Virus record (IMG/VR): IMGVR_UViG_3300005542_000010
Span: 1 to 46,919 of that record
Source: a virus
Strand: one strand, 5' to 3'
DNA: 46,919 nucleotides
The notes beneath the pieces are model-generated. The model was given only the letters and a program-made list of their open reading frames with translations, did not search any database and was not told where the DNA came from. The position numbers and the translations under genes are program-made. This document shows positions 6,620 to 12,507 of the stretch, piece after piece (the first letter of the stretch is position 1; each line of letters begins with the position of its first letter).

Positions 6620-7033
6620 TCAGCGCCCCGGCGCGTCGCAGTGGAGGGCGTCGCGGCACATGCGGCCAGCGCAGCCCTTGGAGCATCCGACCGGCCTTTC
6701 GTCGGCAAGAGGAGCGATACCGGCTGCTTCGGCCAGAATTTGCGACTCTGGAACGCTGCCTTCCCACTTCCACGCTTCGGGCAGGCGAGTAACGCCCCAA
6801 CCGGTGTTCGCCCACACGCCCTTGAGGCGGCGGCGAATCTCTTTGACGGCCTCCTTGGTCTGGTCCTTGTGCAGAACTGCAACGACTTCTCCGCTGGCGA
6901 GCTTGCCCATCGTGAACTGCCGTGCATCGCCGGTGACACTCAGTTTGCCGAGGCGAATGTCGGCAAGTTCGACCTGCCGCTTGGTTTCGTGGGCGAGTTC
7001 GGGGTACGGGTATTTCGTGATGGTGACGAGCAT
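6620..7033 (-). CDS. IS companion protein of unknown function, cysteine-rich C-terminus
   Basis: This 137-aa protein starts MLVTITKYPYPELAHETKRQ; ATG at 7033 follows the previous stop by 2 bases. The middle part (GKLASGEVVAVLHKDQ, then KEAVKEIRRRLKGVW) looks like a compact alpha/beta domain. The C-terminus carries CSKGCAGRMCRDALHC, four cysteines that could bind a metal. I do not recognise a family. Its place between the IS promoter and the transposase, in the same operon, suggests either a transposition helper or a cargo gene. It is not similar by eye to any other product in this phage. Confidence 0.7.
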   Translation of the reverse strand: MLVTITKYPYPELAHETKRQVELADIRLGKLSVTGDARQFTMGKLASGEVVAVLHKDQTKEAVKEIRRRLKGVWANTGWGVTRLPEAWKWEGSVPESQILAEAAGIAPLADERPVGCSKGCAGRMCRDALHCDAPGR

Positions 7034-7035
7034 GG

Positions 7036-7248
7036 CTACACCCAATACTCGAAACCGGCCAGCATCTTGTGCCGTTCCGCGCCAGTGCAGGCCGAGCGGA
7101 GTGCGTCTTTCATGTTGAAGAAGTCCCACTTTCGATCCGGCATCGTCGGAAGGTTTTCCAGCACCGTGCTTTCGCCGCACTGCATGGTCAGGAAGTTCTC
7201 TGCCGACTGTCCGGTTGCGCGAATGGCTTTGACGATTTCGGGGATCAT
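7036..7248 (-). CDS. Small IS companion protein of unknown function
   Basis: This 70-aa protein begins MIPEIVKAIRATGQSAENFL and ends LAGFEYWV. It is the first gene of the IS operon, with AGGAG five bases before the ATG at 7248 and a good promoter 32-61 bases upstream. No domain is recognised. The alternation of helical and polar segments fits a small soluble protein. It is co-transcribed with the next companion gene and the transposase. Confidence 0.65.
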   Translation of the reverse strand: MIPEIVKAIRATGQSAENFLTMQCGESTVLENLPTMPDRKWDFFNMKDALRSACTGAERHKMLAGFEYWV

Positions 7249-7279
7249 TTTCTCTCCTAAGTGGTTGGCCTACAACTGC

Positions 7280-7309
7280 ATTATAGGCACAAATCGGCAA
7301 GGGAGTAAA
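7280..7309 (-). promoter_or_regulatory. Promoter of the IS operon
   Basis: On the minus strand a perfect TATAAT (7285-7280) is preceded at 18 bp by TTTACT (7309-7304), close to the -35 consensus. It lies inside the right end of the element, just upstream of the AGGAG site and ATG at 7248, and would transcribe all four IS genes. Confidence 0.7.
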
Positions 7310-7350
7310 GTACTATTTTAGCTATGGAAAATACCGTTAATAATCAAGGA

Positions 7351-7372
7351 GGGAGTCATGTATATAAATCCC
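7351..7372 (-). repeat. IS right terminal inverted repeat
   Basis: These 22 bp, beginning GGGAGTCATGTATATAAA on the plus strand, are perfectly complementary to the left end at 5569-5590. The first TGCGTCA heptamer of the neighbouring array begins 7 bases outside this end (7379). Confidence 0.95.
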
Positions 7373-7378
7373 AAAACA

Positions 7379-7594
7379 TGCGTCAGCGCAAAGCATACTA
7401 TTGATACATCAACACTTTGACGCAGGCTTACGCAATGAGAGATATTCAATGCTTGCATTATGCTGACTAAATTGGACTGACGCATTGACGCAGACTGACG
7501 CATCCCGCCAATGGACTGCTCAGGCGCGCGTGCATACACCCGATAGCTAATTGACGCAGTGCTGCGTCAGTACGTCAATGTCGAAAGTTCGTCA
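7379..7594 (+). repeat. TGACGCA heptamer array (iteron- or operator-like)
   Basis: Seven exact copies of TGACGCA lie within 191 bases. Five are direct (7418, 7478, 7486, 7496, 7552) and two inverted, TGCGTCA (7379, 7563). Degenerate copies sit at 7428 (TTACGCA), 7571 (TACGTCA) and 7588 (TTCGTCA). The 7552 and 7563 copies form TGACGCAG-tg-CTGCGTCA, a near-continuous palindrome (7552-7569). By chance, about 0.02 copies would be expected in this length. Before the IS arrived this was the divergent region between the leftward trio and the late operon. A replication origin with iterons or a multi-site operator are the two readings; the sequence does not decide. Confidence 0.75.
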
Positions 7595-7774
7595 AATTGC
7601 AGGCCGGATCGACAGGCCTAAGGGGTTCGGAGCTGGCAAAGCGGTGCAGCAATCGGCGCCGGCAGCCGTCGACCATACGCAAGGCATTGATCTTCAAGAA
7701 CTGCGCATCCGATGCTAATCAATGCGCGTAGTGTGCAGAGCAGCAACGGGCGCGCCCATGCCTAGCAGGCACCC

Positions 7775-7793
7775 GGGTAGGCGCACCCTACCC
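7775..7793. other. Short perfect stem-loop before the late operon
   Basis: GGGTAGG and CCTACCC pair around the 5-base loop cgcac. There is no following T-run, so it is not a typical intrinsic terminator. It lies 51 bases upstream of the HNH gene and could be a protein site or RNA structure. Confidence 0.4.
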
Positions 7794-7843
7794 CCGCTTG
7801 GGGCTCGACCGATGCCGTAAACTTAGCGGAAAATCAAGAGGCC

Positions 7844-8398
7844 ATGTCCACCCCCGAATATCGAGCCGCGAATCGAGAACTGCTGGCCCAGCGACAGCGG
7901 GAATACCGCGCGCGAAATTTTCTGGCGATCAGTGCGCGGGGAAAATTATGGAAGCGGAAACGTAAGCCGCGGAAACGCGCTCGTGAGTACCGGCGCCGCA
8001 AGGAAGCGCATCGCTCGGCGGCATACAAAGAGCGAAAGAAGTTGTGGCGCCGAGAATGGCGTAAGCGGTATCTAGAGCGCCCTGGCCCGAAGTTATCGAA
8101 GCGATTGCGCGACAGGCTTGCGAAGATCCTACGCGGCCGGTTGAAGACTGGTTCTGCGGTTGCCCTACTTGGCTGTGCGCCGGCAGAGCTGGTTGCGCAC
8201 CTTGAGCGGCAGTTTGCGCCCAGCATGACTTGGGCGAATTGGGGTCCGGTCTGGCACGTCGACCATATCCGGCCTCTCGCAGGGTTCGACCTGACCGACC
8301 CGCAAGAACTTGCGGCGGCGTGCCATTTCACGAATCTACGCCCCTTGGCGAAAGCGGCGAACCTAGCGAAAGGGGCGAAGGCGGTTTACTTGATTTGA
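7844..8398 (+). CDS. HNH endonuclease next to the terminase genes
   Basis: This 184-aa protein has a very basic, helical first half (KLWKRKRKPRKRAREYRRRK at about 30-50) and a C-terminal HNH domain: VWHVDHIRPLAGFDLTDPQE, then CHFTNLRPLAKAANLAKG. The D-H pair and the Asn of TNLRPL are the core of the fold. HNH proteins encoded beside terminase genes can act with the packaging motor in cutting DNA (known for several phages); free-standing homing HNH genes look similar. It starts the rightward late operon. The ATG at 7844 has AGAGG only two bases upstream, so initiation may be weak. Confidence 0.85.
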   Translation: MSTPEYRAANRELLAQRQREYRARNFLAISARGKLWKRKRKPRKRAREYRRRKEAHRSAAYKERKKLWRREWRKRYLERPGPKLSKRLRDRLAKILRGRLKTGSAVALLGCAPAELVAHLERQFAPSMTWANWGPVWHVDHIRPLAGFDLTDPQELAAACHFTNLRPLAKAANLAKGAKAVYLI

Positions 8399-8431
8399 CG
8401 GGTTGCCTTCCCAGGCGCATAGTCCGCAACC

Positions 8432-8608
8432 GTGACCGACGAAGAGCGCGCCGATGTCTGCACGCAGATAGCCGCGGCGCTGCAGCGCGGGTTGGAGATT
8501 GGCGTCGCGCAGGGGGAGTTGATCGGCCGCCTTGCGATGGCGCGCGAGATCGAGGCGCAGTTCGGCCTTGAGGTGGTGATGGAGTCCGCCTCGACGAGGC
8601 TGCACTGA
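8432..8608 (+). CDS. Small helical protein upstream of the small terminase candidate
   Basis: This 58-aa protein begins at GTG 8432 with MTDEERADVCTQIAAALQRG and ends in ESASTRLH. It is predicted to be mostly amphipathic helix (QIAAALQRGLEIG, LAMAREIEAQFGLEV). No family is recognised. The stop overlaps the next ATG (TGATG), so the two are probably translated together. Its place between the HNH and terminase genes suggests a packaging or DNA-binding accessory, but this is only position. Confidence 0.55.
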   Translation: MTDEERADVCTQIAAALQRGLEIGVAQGELIGRLAMAREIEAQFGLEVVMESASTRLH

Positions 8609-9087
8609 TGGCCGGGCGCGGCGTGGAGCACAAGGATCCCGAGCGCGCCGCCGCGGTGATCGACGCGATCACGGAGCCGCCGGGCGCGTTCGATAACCTC
8701 GCGGCCGCGTTCAAAAGCGCGGGGTTGCCGCAGGCGGTGTCGCAGGCGGTGATGCGGCGCATCCGGGTCAAGTATTTCGGCGCCGTGAGCGAGGTGCGGG
8801 CGCTGAAGACCGCGGAACTCGTGAAGATGATCGGTGAAAAGCTGCATTTGGCGCTTGGCTACATGGACGACAAGGTGCTCGCGGAAGCATCCGCCCGCGA
8901 CCTGGGGCTGGTTGCCGGCATCTTGGCCGAGAAGCGCCAGTTGCTGATGGGTGAGCCCACGCAGATTATTTCCGATGGCGACCGGAAAAAACTGCACGAG
9001 TTGCTGCCAGCGTTCATCGCGGAGGCGAAGAGGCGCGGCGTGACGGTCGATGGACAGGTCACGGAGAAAACGGTGGTGGAGATATGA
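8608..9087 (+). CDS. Putative small terminase subunit
   Basis: This 159-aa protein contains an N-terminal helical part with an HTH-like stretch (FKSAGLPQAVSQAVMRRIRV, about 38-57). A second helical part follows (LKTAELVKMIGEKLHLALGY, then ASARDLGLVAGILAEKRQLL), with a charged C-terminus. The combination of an HTH, a coiled middle and a position just before the large terminase is typical of small terminase subunits, which recognise the packaging site and load the motor. The family assignment rests mainly on context. ATG at 8608 is coupled to the previous stop (TGATG). Confidence 0.6.
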   Translation: MAGRGVEHKDPERAAAVIDAITEPPGAFDNLAAAFKSAGLPQAVSQAVMRRIRVKYFGAVSEVRALKTAELVKMIGEKLHLALGYMDDKVLAEASARDLGLVAGILAEKRQLLMGEPTQIISDGDRKKLHELLPAFIAEAKRRGVTVDGQVTEKTVVEI

Positions 9088-9221
9088 AACCGCGAATCAG
9101 GCTGTGCGCTTACGGCATTGGTGCTTGGTGGATTTGCTCCACGAGATGGGATCACGGCTTCGGTAAGACGCCGCGCGAAGCATGGAATCAGTGGTTCTCA
9201 TGGCGAGCATTGTGCCGATGA
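9084..9221 (+). CDS. Tiny conserved-type phage protein overlapping the terminase start
   Basis: This 45-aa protein starts ATG 9084 (4-base overlap with the previous stop) and ends TGA 9219-9221. It shows the recurrent phage pattern CAYGIGAWWICSTRW then GFGKTPREAWNQWFSW, i.e. W-x-C...G-x-G-x-T-P-x-x-A-x-x-x-W. Proteins of this kind are frequent in tailed phages but have no known role. It overlaps the 5' part of the terminase ORF in another frame unless the terminase starts at its later ATG 9218, which would give the usual ATGA junction. Confidence 0.6.
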   Translation: MKPRIRLCAYGIGAWWICSTRWDHGFGKTPREAWNQWFSWRALCR

Positions 9222-10873
9222 ACCTCGCCGAGATCGAGCCGCGCGCTCTACGTGATTTACCTGCGGCCGAGTTCGACGCGCTTTTCAGAAGTGCGCTCAA
9301 GGTCCAGCAGGAGGACCGCAAGCAAAATCAGATCCTCTACTACGCGCCGGCATCGCCGAAAATCCAGGCGATTCACGACTGCGCGGCGAAAATCGTCGGC
9401 ATCGGAGGCGGCAACGGCTCGGGCAAGTCCGAGGCGATGATCGTCGACATGGTGATGTGCGCAACGGGCGTCTTCCCGTACTCGCAGCGCCATCTCATCG
9501 AGCAGAAGTTCCGCGGCCCGATCCACGCGCGGCTCGTCGTTGAATCGCTGACGACGACGTTGGAGACTGTGATCCTGCCGAAACTGCAGTGGTACAAGTG
9601 GTCCGGCGTGGACGCGCAGGGCGGTGAGCGCGGGCACTGGGGATGGATCCCGAAGTCGAGCCTGATCGAAGGCGACTGGCTGCGTTCCTGGTCGGCGAAG
9701 TTGCGCGTGCTGCGCGTGCTGTGCCGCGATCCGCACGACCCGGACAAAATCTTGGGCGAATCCTCGATCCAGTTCATGTCGGTCGACATGGACCCGACCG
9801 ATTTCGCATCTGGCGACTTCCAGTGGATCGGGCACGACGAGCCGCCCAAACTCCCGCAGTGGCGCGAGAACGAGGCGCGCACGATGCGGGTCGATGGTCG
9901 CATGATGCTCGCCATGACCTGGCCCGATGACCCGTCGATCAACGTCGATTGGCTCTACAACGAGGTCTACGAGCCGGGGAAATCGGGCAGCGATCCGCAG
10001 GTTGCGTGGTTCGAGCTCTGGACGACCGAAAATCGCAACTTAAAGCAGGAAGCGGTCGTCGCGCAGGTCGAAAAATGGTCGACCGAGATCGTCAATGTGC
10101 GGATTTATGGCCGTCCGATCCGGTTTTCGAACCGGATTCACCCGGATTTCACCGACAACACGAAAACCTGGTGCTTCGGCTGCGGGAAATCCGTGGTGAA
10201 AGTGCAAAATGTCGCTGGCCGCGACGCTTGCGGCGCCTGCGGCGCGGAAAAAATCGTCGATTACTGCCACGTCGCCGAATTCGAGGCATCAAGCACGTGG
10301 CCGAGCGTGTTCGTGCTCGATCCGCATCCTCGGAAACCGCACATGTGGCTCTGGGCGCAGATAGATCCGCAAGATGACTGGTGGATCGTCAATGAGGGGA
10401 AGCTGGAAGGCGATTGCACGGAGGTTTTCAAGCTGGTTCAGCGCATGGAGTCAGAATTCGGTCTGCAGGTCGCGCGCCGACTCGTCGACCCGAACATGGG
10501 CGCGAGTCCTTCCGGGCAGAAACGCGAGATTACTTGGCAGGGCGAGTTCTCGATGGCCGGATTGCACTGCGACCTGGCCGATGATTCCGGCGTCGGGCGG
10601 CAAAGAGTCAACCAGATGCTCAAGCCGGACACGATGACGCTGCGCCCGCGCATCACTTTCCACGCACGCTGCCGGGATTCGATCTACCAGATGAACCGAT
10701 TTTCATGGGCCGACTATTCCAAGAACGTCGACCGCGACCAGAAGCAGACTCCATCGGATAAATACTCGGATTTTCCGGCGATGCTGCGCTACCTGGCGAA
10801 TTCCGATCCGAGTTTTCAATTTTTGAAGATGGGCGCACCGATCATCCACCGCAAGGACGCAAGGAGACACTGA
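9182..10873 (+). CDS. terL: Large terminase subunit
   Basis: This is the ATPase and nuclease of the DNA-packaging motor. Walker A is GGGNGSGKS at about 75-83 and Walker B ends in WIGHDEPP at about 214-221. A later segment RRLVDPNMGASPSG (about 430-444) belongs to the RNase H-like nuclease domain. Between them lies a zinc-ribbon-like insert, CFGCGK...CGACG (about 332-358), not usual in the family core. At 563 aa the length is normal. In-frame ATGs exist at 9182, 9200 and 9218; the last overlaps the stop of the 45-aa gene (ATGA) and may be the true start. The coordinates given use the longest form. Confidence 0.93.
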   Translation: MESVVLMASIVPMNLAEIEPRALRDLPAAEFDALFRSALKVQQEDRKQNQILYYAPASPKIQAIHDCAAKIVGIGGGNGSGKSEAMIVDMVMCATGVFPYSQRHLIEQKFRGPIHARLVVESLTTTLETVILPKLQWYKWSGVDAQGGERGHWGWIPKSSLIEGDWLRSWSAKLRVLRVLCRDPHDPDKILGESSIQFMSVDMDPTDFASGDFQWIGHDEPPKLPQWRENEARTMRVDGRMMLAMTWPDDPSINVDWLYNEVYEPGKSGSDPQVAWFELWTTENRNLKQEAVVAQVEKWSTEIVNVRIYGRPIRFSNRIHPDFTDNTKTWCFGCGKSVVKVQNVAGRDACGACGAEKIVDYCHVAEFEASSTWPSVFVLDPHPRKPHMWLWAQIDPQDDWWIVNEGKLEGDCTEVFKLVQRMESEFGLQVARRLVDPNMGASPSGQKREITWQGEFSMAGLHCDLADDSGVGRQRVNQMLKPDTMTLRPRITFHARCRDSIYQMNRFSWADYSKNVDRDQKQTPSDKYSDFPAMLRYLANSDPSFQFLKMGAPIIHRKDARRH

Positions 10874-11181
10874 TGGCAACCTCACGCGAACGAGAGCATA
10901 AGAAGGATTCCACGCGCGGCACCAGCGCGAAGACGAGCGGCGCCGGCATCGGCATGGCGACCGGAGGCGCGCGGCCGACTGGATCCTCGCACGCACCGAA
11001 GGCCGCGCAGATGTCCAATGAGGTCAGGATGCGCGCCGAGTCCGACATGGGGACGCTGCACCGCGCGCACCAGATAATGACGGACAAGCCGCGGCACGCA
11101 GCGGCGCAAGCCCACGCGGCGGAAGTGTTCGCCGCGGCGAGCGCGCCAGGAGTCTCGGTCAGCAAGAAGGGGAAAGCATGA
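10873..11181 (+). CDS. Small basic, Ala/Ser-rich protein of unknown function
   Basis: This 102-aa protein has a disordered N-terminus (Lys, Arg, Gly, Ser, Thr) and a helical stretch around MSNEVRMRAESDMGTLHRAH. No family is recognised. Its ATG shares a base with the terminase stop (TGATG) and its end overlaps the next gene by 4 bases. It belongs to a run of six small genes between the terminase and the portal. Confidence 0.6.
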   Translation: MATSREREHKKDSTRGTSAKTSGAGIGMATGGARPTGSSHAPKAAQMSNEVRMRAESDMGTLHRAHQIMTDKPRHAAAQAHAAEVFAAASAPGVSVSKKGKA

Positions 11182-11450
11182 AATATCCGATGAATGCGTT
11201 TTCCAAGACGGTCGAAATGTTGCTTCGCACCGACGCATATCGTGCAACAAAGTTTCTCAGCGAAACGGCAACGGTCAAGGCGACGCAGAGGCATCGCAGG
11301 CGACGCCACGGCAAAACGCGGGAAGTCATCATCACATTCGGCGCACCGAACTATGCCGAGCGCGAGTTCATCAGGAAATGCAAACGCGCCGGTGAGCCGT
11401 TCCCGATCAAGCGAGTGCAACTCAAGTTCAGGCCAGAAGCGAGACGCTGA
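11178..11450 (+). CDS. Small basic protein of unknown function
   Basis: This 90-aa protein starts MKYPMNAFSKTVEMLLRTDA, then a basic patch ATQRHRRRRHGKTREVIITF and a conserved-looking end FGAPNYAEREFIRKCKRAGE. The last part, with a beta strand followed by N-Y/F and a basic helix, resembles a short nucleic-acid-binding protein, but I cannot name it. Overlaps are 4 bases upstream and 1 base downstream. Confidence 0.6.
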   Translation: MKYPMNAFSKTVEMLLRTDAYRATKFLSETATVKATQRHRRRRHGKTREVIITFGAPNYAEREFIRKCKRAGEPFPIKRVQLKFRPEARR

Positions 11451-11689
11451 TGGCTTCAGCGTTCTCCTGTGACGGATGCGGCGAAGGTGTCGCCAAGCCA
11501 AAGCGCATCGGGTTCGTAATTGTCCGCGATTATTGTGAAGCCTGCGCCAAGCACGCCAACACGTTTCTCGACGACGAGGAAGCGATGCGCGCGAGTCTCG
11601 TGGGCGCGTTCGTGTCGCAGCGAGAATTGCTGATCCAGCAGTTCGGCGCAAATTCCTTCCGCCTGCCGGACGTGCCGGATGCCCAATGA
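11450..11689 (+). CDS. Small zinc-ribbon protein (first of three)
   Basis: This 79-aa protein has FSCDGCGEGV (C7-x2-C10) and YCEACAKH (C27-x2-C30) separated by a short beta segment RIGFVIVRD, the layout of a zinc ribbon. The C-terminal half is helical. The function is unknown. It is followed by two more tiny proteins with the same type of motif before the portal gene. TGATG coupling links it to the previous gene and an 11-base overlap to the next. Confidence 0.65.
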   Translation: MASAFSCDGCGEGVAKPKRIGFVIVRDYCEACAKHANTFLDDEEAMRASLVGAFVSQRELLIQQFGANSFRLPDVPDAQ

Positions 11690-11867
11690 AATTGAGTGCG
11701 TGGTCTGGTGCCCGCGCTGCATGGTGGACAAGTTCGAAGTCTGGCGCGTGCCGCTCGATCAGAACGGGCATCATTCCCACCGCACGGTGCCCCCTGACAT
11801 TCCTACCGAGGCGCGCAAGTGGTGCGCCTGCGGCGCGGCTCTTCAACGTAAGCCGGTGAGCGCATGA
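11679..11867 (+). CDS. Small zinc-ribbon protein (second of three)
   Basis: This 62-aa protein has VVWCPRCMVDKFEVWRVP and, after a polar loop with H-S-H-R-T, KWCACGAAL. The C-x2-C and C-x-C pairs fit a zinc ribbon of a slightly unusual second knuckle. No function is known. It overlaps the previous gene by 11 bases and the next by 4. Confidence 0.6.
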   Translation: MPNEIECVVWCPRCMVDKFEVWRVPLDQNGHHSHRTVPPDIPTEARKWCACGAALQRKPVSA

Positions 11868-12133
11868 GCGGCCAGGATCGCCCGTGGGTCAAGCAGCAGG
11901 CATGGAAGACAATTTGCGAATTCTTCGGGCTCGCCGATGGACTGCCCGCGATCACGCTGCTCCCCGGTTTGGGCGCGACGCCCATCGCGCAGACCGCGAC
12001 GCACCTCTATGGCGGCAGCGGCGTGCCTTCGAATTCGAACGGCGCGAACGGGGATTTTTACCTGCGTTCGGACGGCTCGACCGGCACGTTCATCTACCAC
12101 AAGGCGGCCGGTTCATGGACGGCCTTCGCATGA
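11864..12133 (+). CDS. Small protein with a tail-type glycine-rich beta module
   Basis: This 89-aa protein has an N-terminal helix (RPWVKQQAWKTICEFFGL), then ATHLYGGSGVPSNSNGANGD and FYLRSDGSTGTFIYHKAAGS followed by WT. The segment Y-G-G-x-G-x-P...G-x-x-G-D-x-Y-x-R-x-D-G...I-Y-x-K...W is common at joints in phage tail fibres and collagen-like proteins. Here it stands alone in the packaging region. It may be a virion component, but this is inference. Both ends overlap neighbours by 4 bases. Confidence 0.65.
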   Translation: MSGQDRPWVKQQAWKTICEFFGLADGLPAITLLPGLGATPIAQTATHLYGGSGVPSNSNGANGDFYLRSDGSTGTFIYHKAAGSWTAFA

Positions 12134-12507
12134 GCGAGTATAAGATCGCCGGCCATTGCAGCCAGTGCGACAAGCCCTGCTTCGAAGTCATGCAGGTCTA
12201 CGAAGCGCATGAGCGCCTGCCGGGCGAGCCGAAGAAGCTCGGCCCTCCGCGCGCCGACGCGCTTCGCATCACGTTCATGCTGATGGACGGCACGAAAATG
12301 TCGCTGACCTTCTGCGCCTCATGCGCCAAATCGCTTTCCCCTCCCCACTACACGGCGATCTGGCGCAAGGTGTTGCGCTCGTGGGCGAGGGAACTTTCAG
12401 AGAAGCCAGTTGGCGAGCGTATGCCGGCGTGGTATCGCCCGCAGTTCGCATCTGGACTCCTATGCGAACTAGGGCGCAAGAAATGGACTGAGGTAATCAA
12501 TGGCTGA
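12130..12507 (+). CDS. Zinc-ribbon protein (third of three)
   Basis: This 125-aa protein starts MSEYKIAGHCSQCDKPCFEV at ATG 12130 (ATGA with the previous stop). A second knuckle LTFCASCAKSL lies at about 60-70 after a beta segment ITFMLMDGTKMS. The two C-x2-C pairs predict one bound zinc. The C-terminal 55 residues are Trp/Arg-rich (YTAIWRKVLRSWARELSE). No family is recognised. The portal gene begins 8 bases before its end. Confidence 0.65.
   Translation: MSEYKIAGHCSQCDKPCFEVMQVYEAHERLPGEPKKLGPPRADALRITFMLMDGTKMSLTFCASCAKSLSPPHYTAIWRKVLRSWARELSEKPVGERMPAWYRPQFASGLLCELGRKKWTEVING

Larger units (their letters stand above)
5569..7372 (-). mobile_element. IS1595-family insertion sequence with companion genes
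   Basis: This 1,804-bp element is bounded by perfect 22-bp terminal inverted repeats (5569-5590 and 7351-7372). It carries an IS1595-type transposase plus two small genes upstream and one downstream, all on the minus strand and tightly packed, behind a promoter at 7280-7309. IS1595-family elements usually make 8-bp target duplications. Here the 8 bases outside the ends are ctccgctg on the left and aaaacatg on the right, so no duplication is visible. It sits between the leftward trio and the gene-free region before the late operon, interrupting no obvious ORF. Confidence 0.9.
7373..7843. other. 471-bp gene-free region between the IS and the late operon
   Basis: No convincing gene is visible on either strand. 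The left half is A+T-richer and contains the heptamer array. A possible plus-strand promoter is TTGACG (7417-7422), 18 bp, GATATT (7441-7446), but it is far from the next gene. The right half holds two stem-loops: GCATTGAT/ATCAATGC (7684-7691 and 7718-7725, long loop) and GGGTAGG/CCTACCC (7775-7781 and 7787-7793, 5-base loop, no T-run). No DnaA box was found by eye. A promoter for the late operon should lie near the right end but I see no good one. Confidence 0.6.

Noticed and set aside
6016-6939. A 307-codon minus-strand frame within the IS
   Set aside because: Overlaps the transposase in another frame and is Ser/Arg/Ala-rich low complexity.
5312-7321. A 669-codon open frame on the plus strand across the IS
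   Set aside because: It is antisense to the transposase and companion genes, crosses an IS boundary, and its composition (Ala/Val/Arg/Asp) is that of a shadow of G+C-rich genes.
7318-7539. Minus-strand 73-codon frame covering the IS end and the heptamer array
   Set aside because: It arises partly from the inverted repeat and repeated heptamers (MRQS repeats), with no ribosome site.
10842-11846. Minus-strand 334-codon frame opposite the small genes after the terminase
   Set aside because: Covers five coupled plus-strand genes with good junctions; composition is typical of a shadow.
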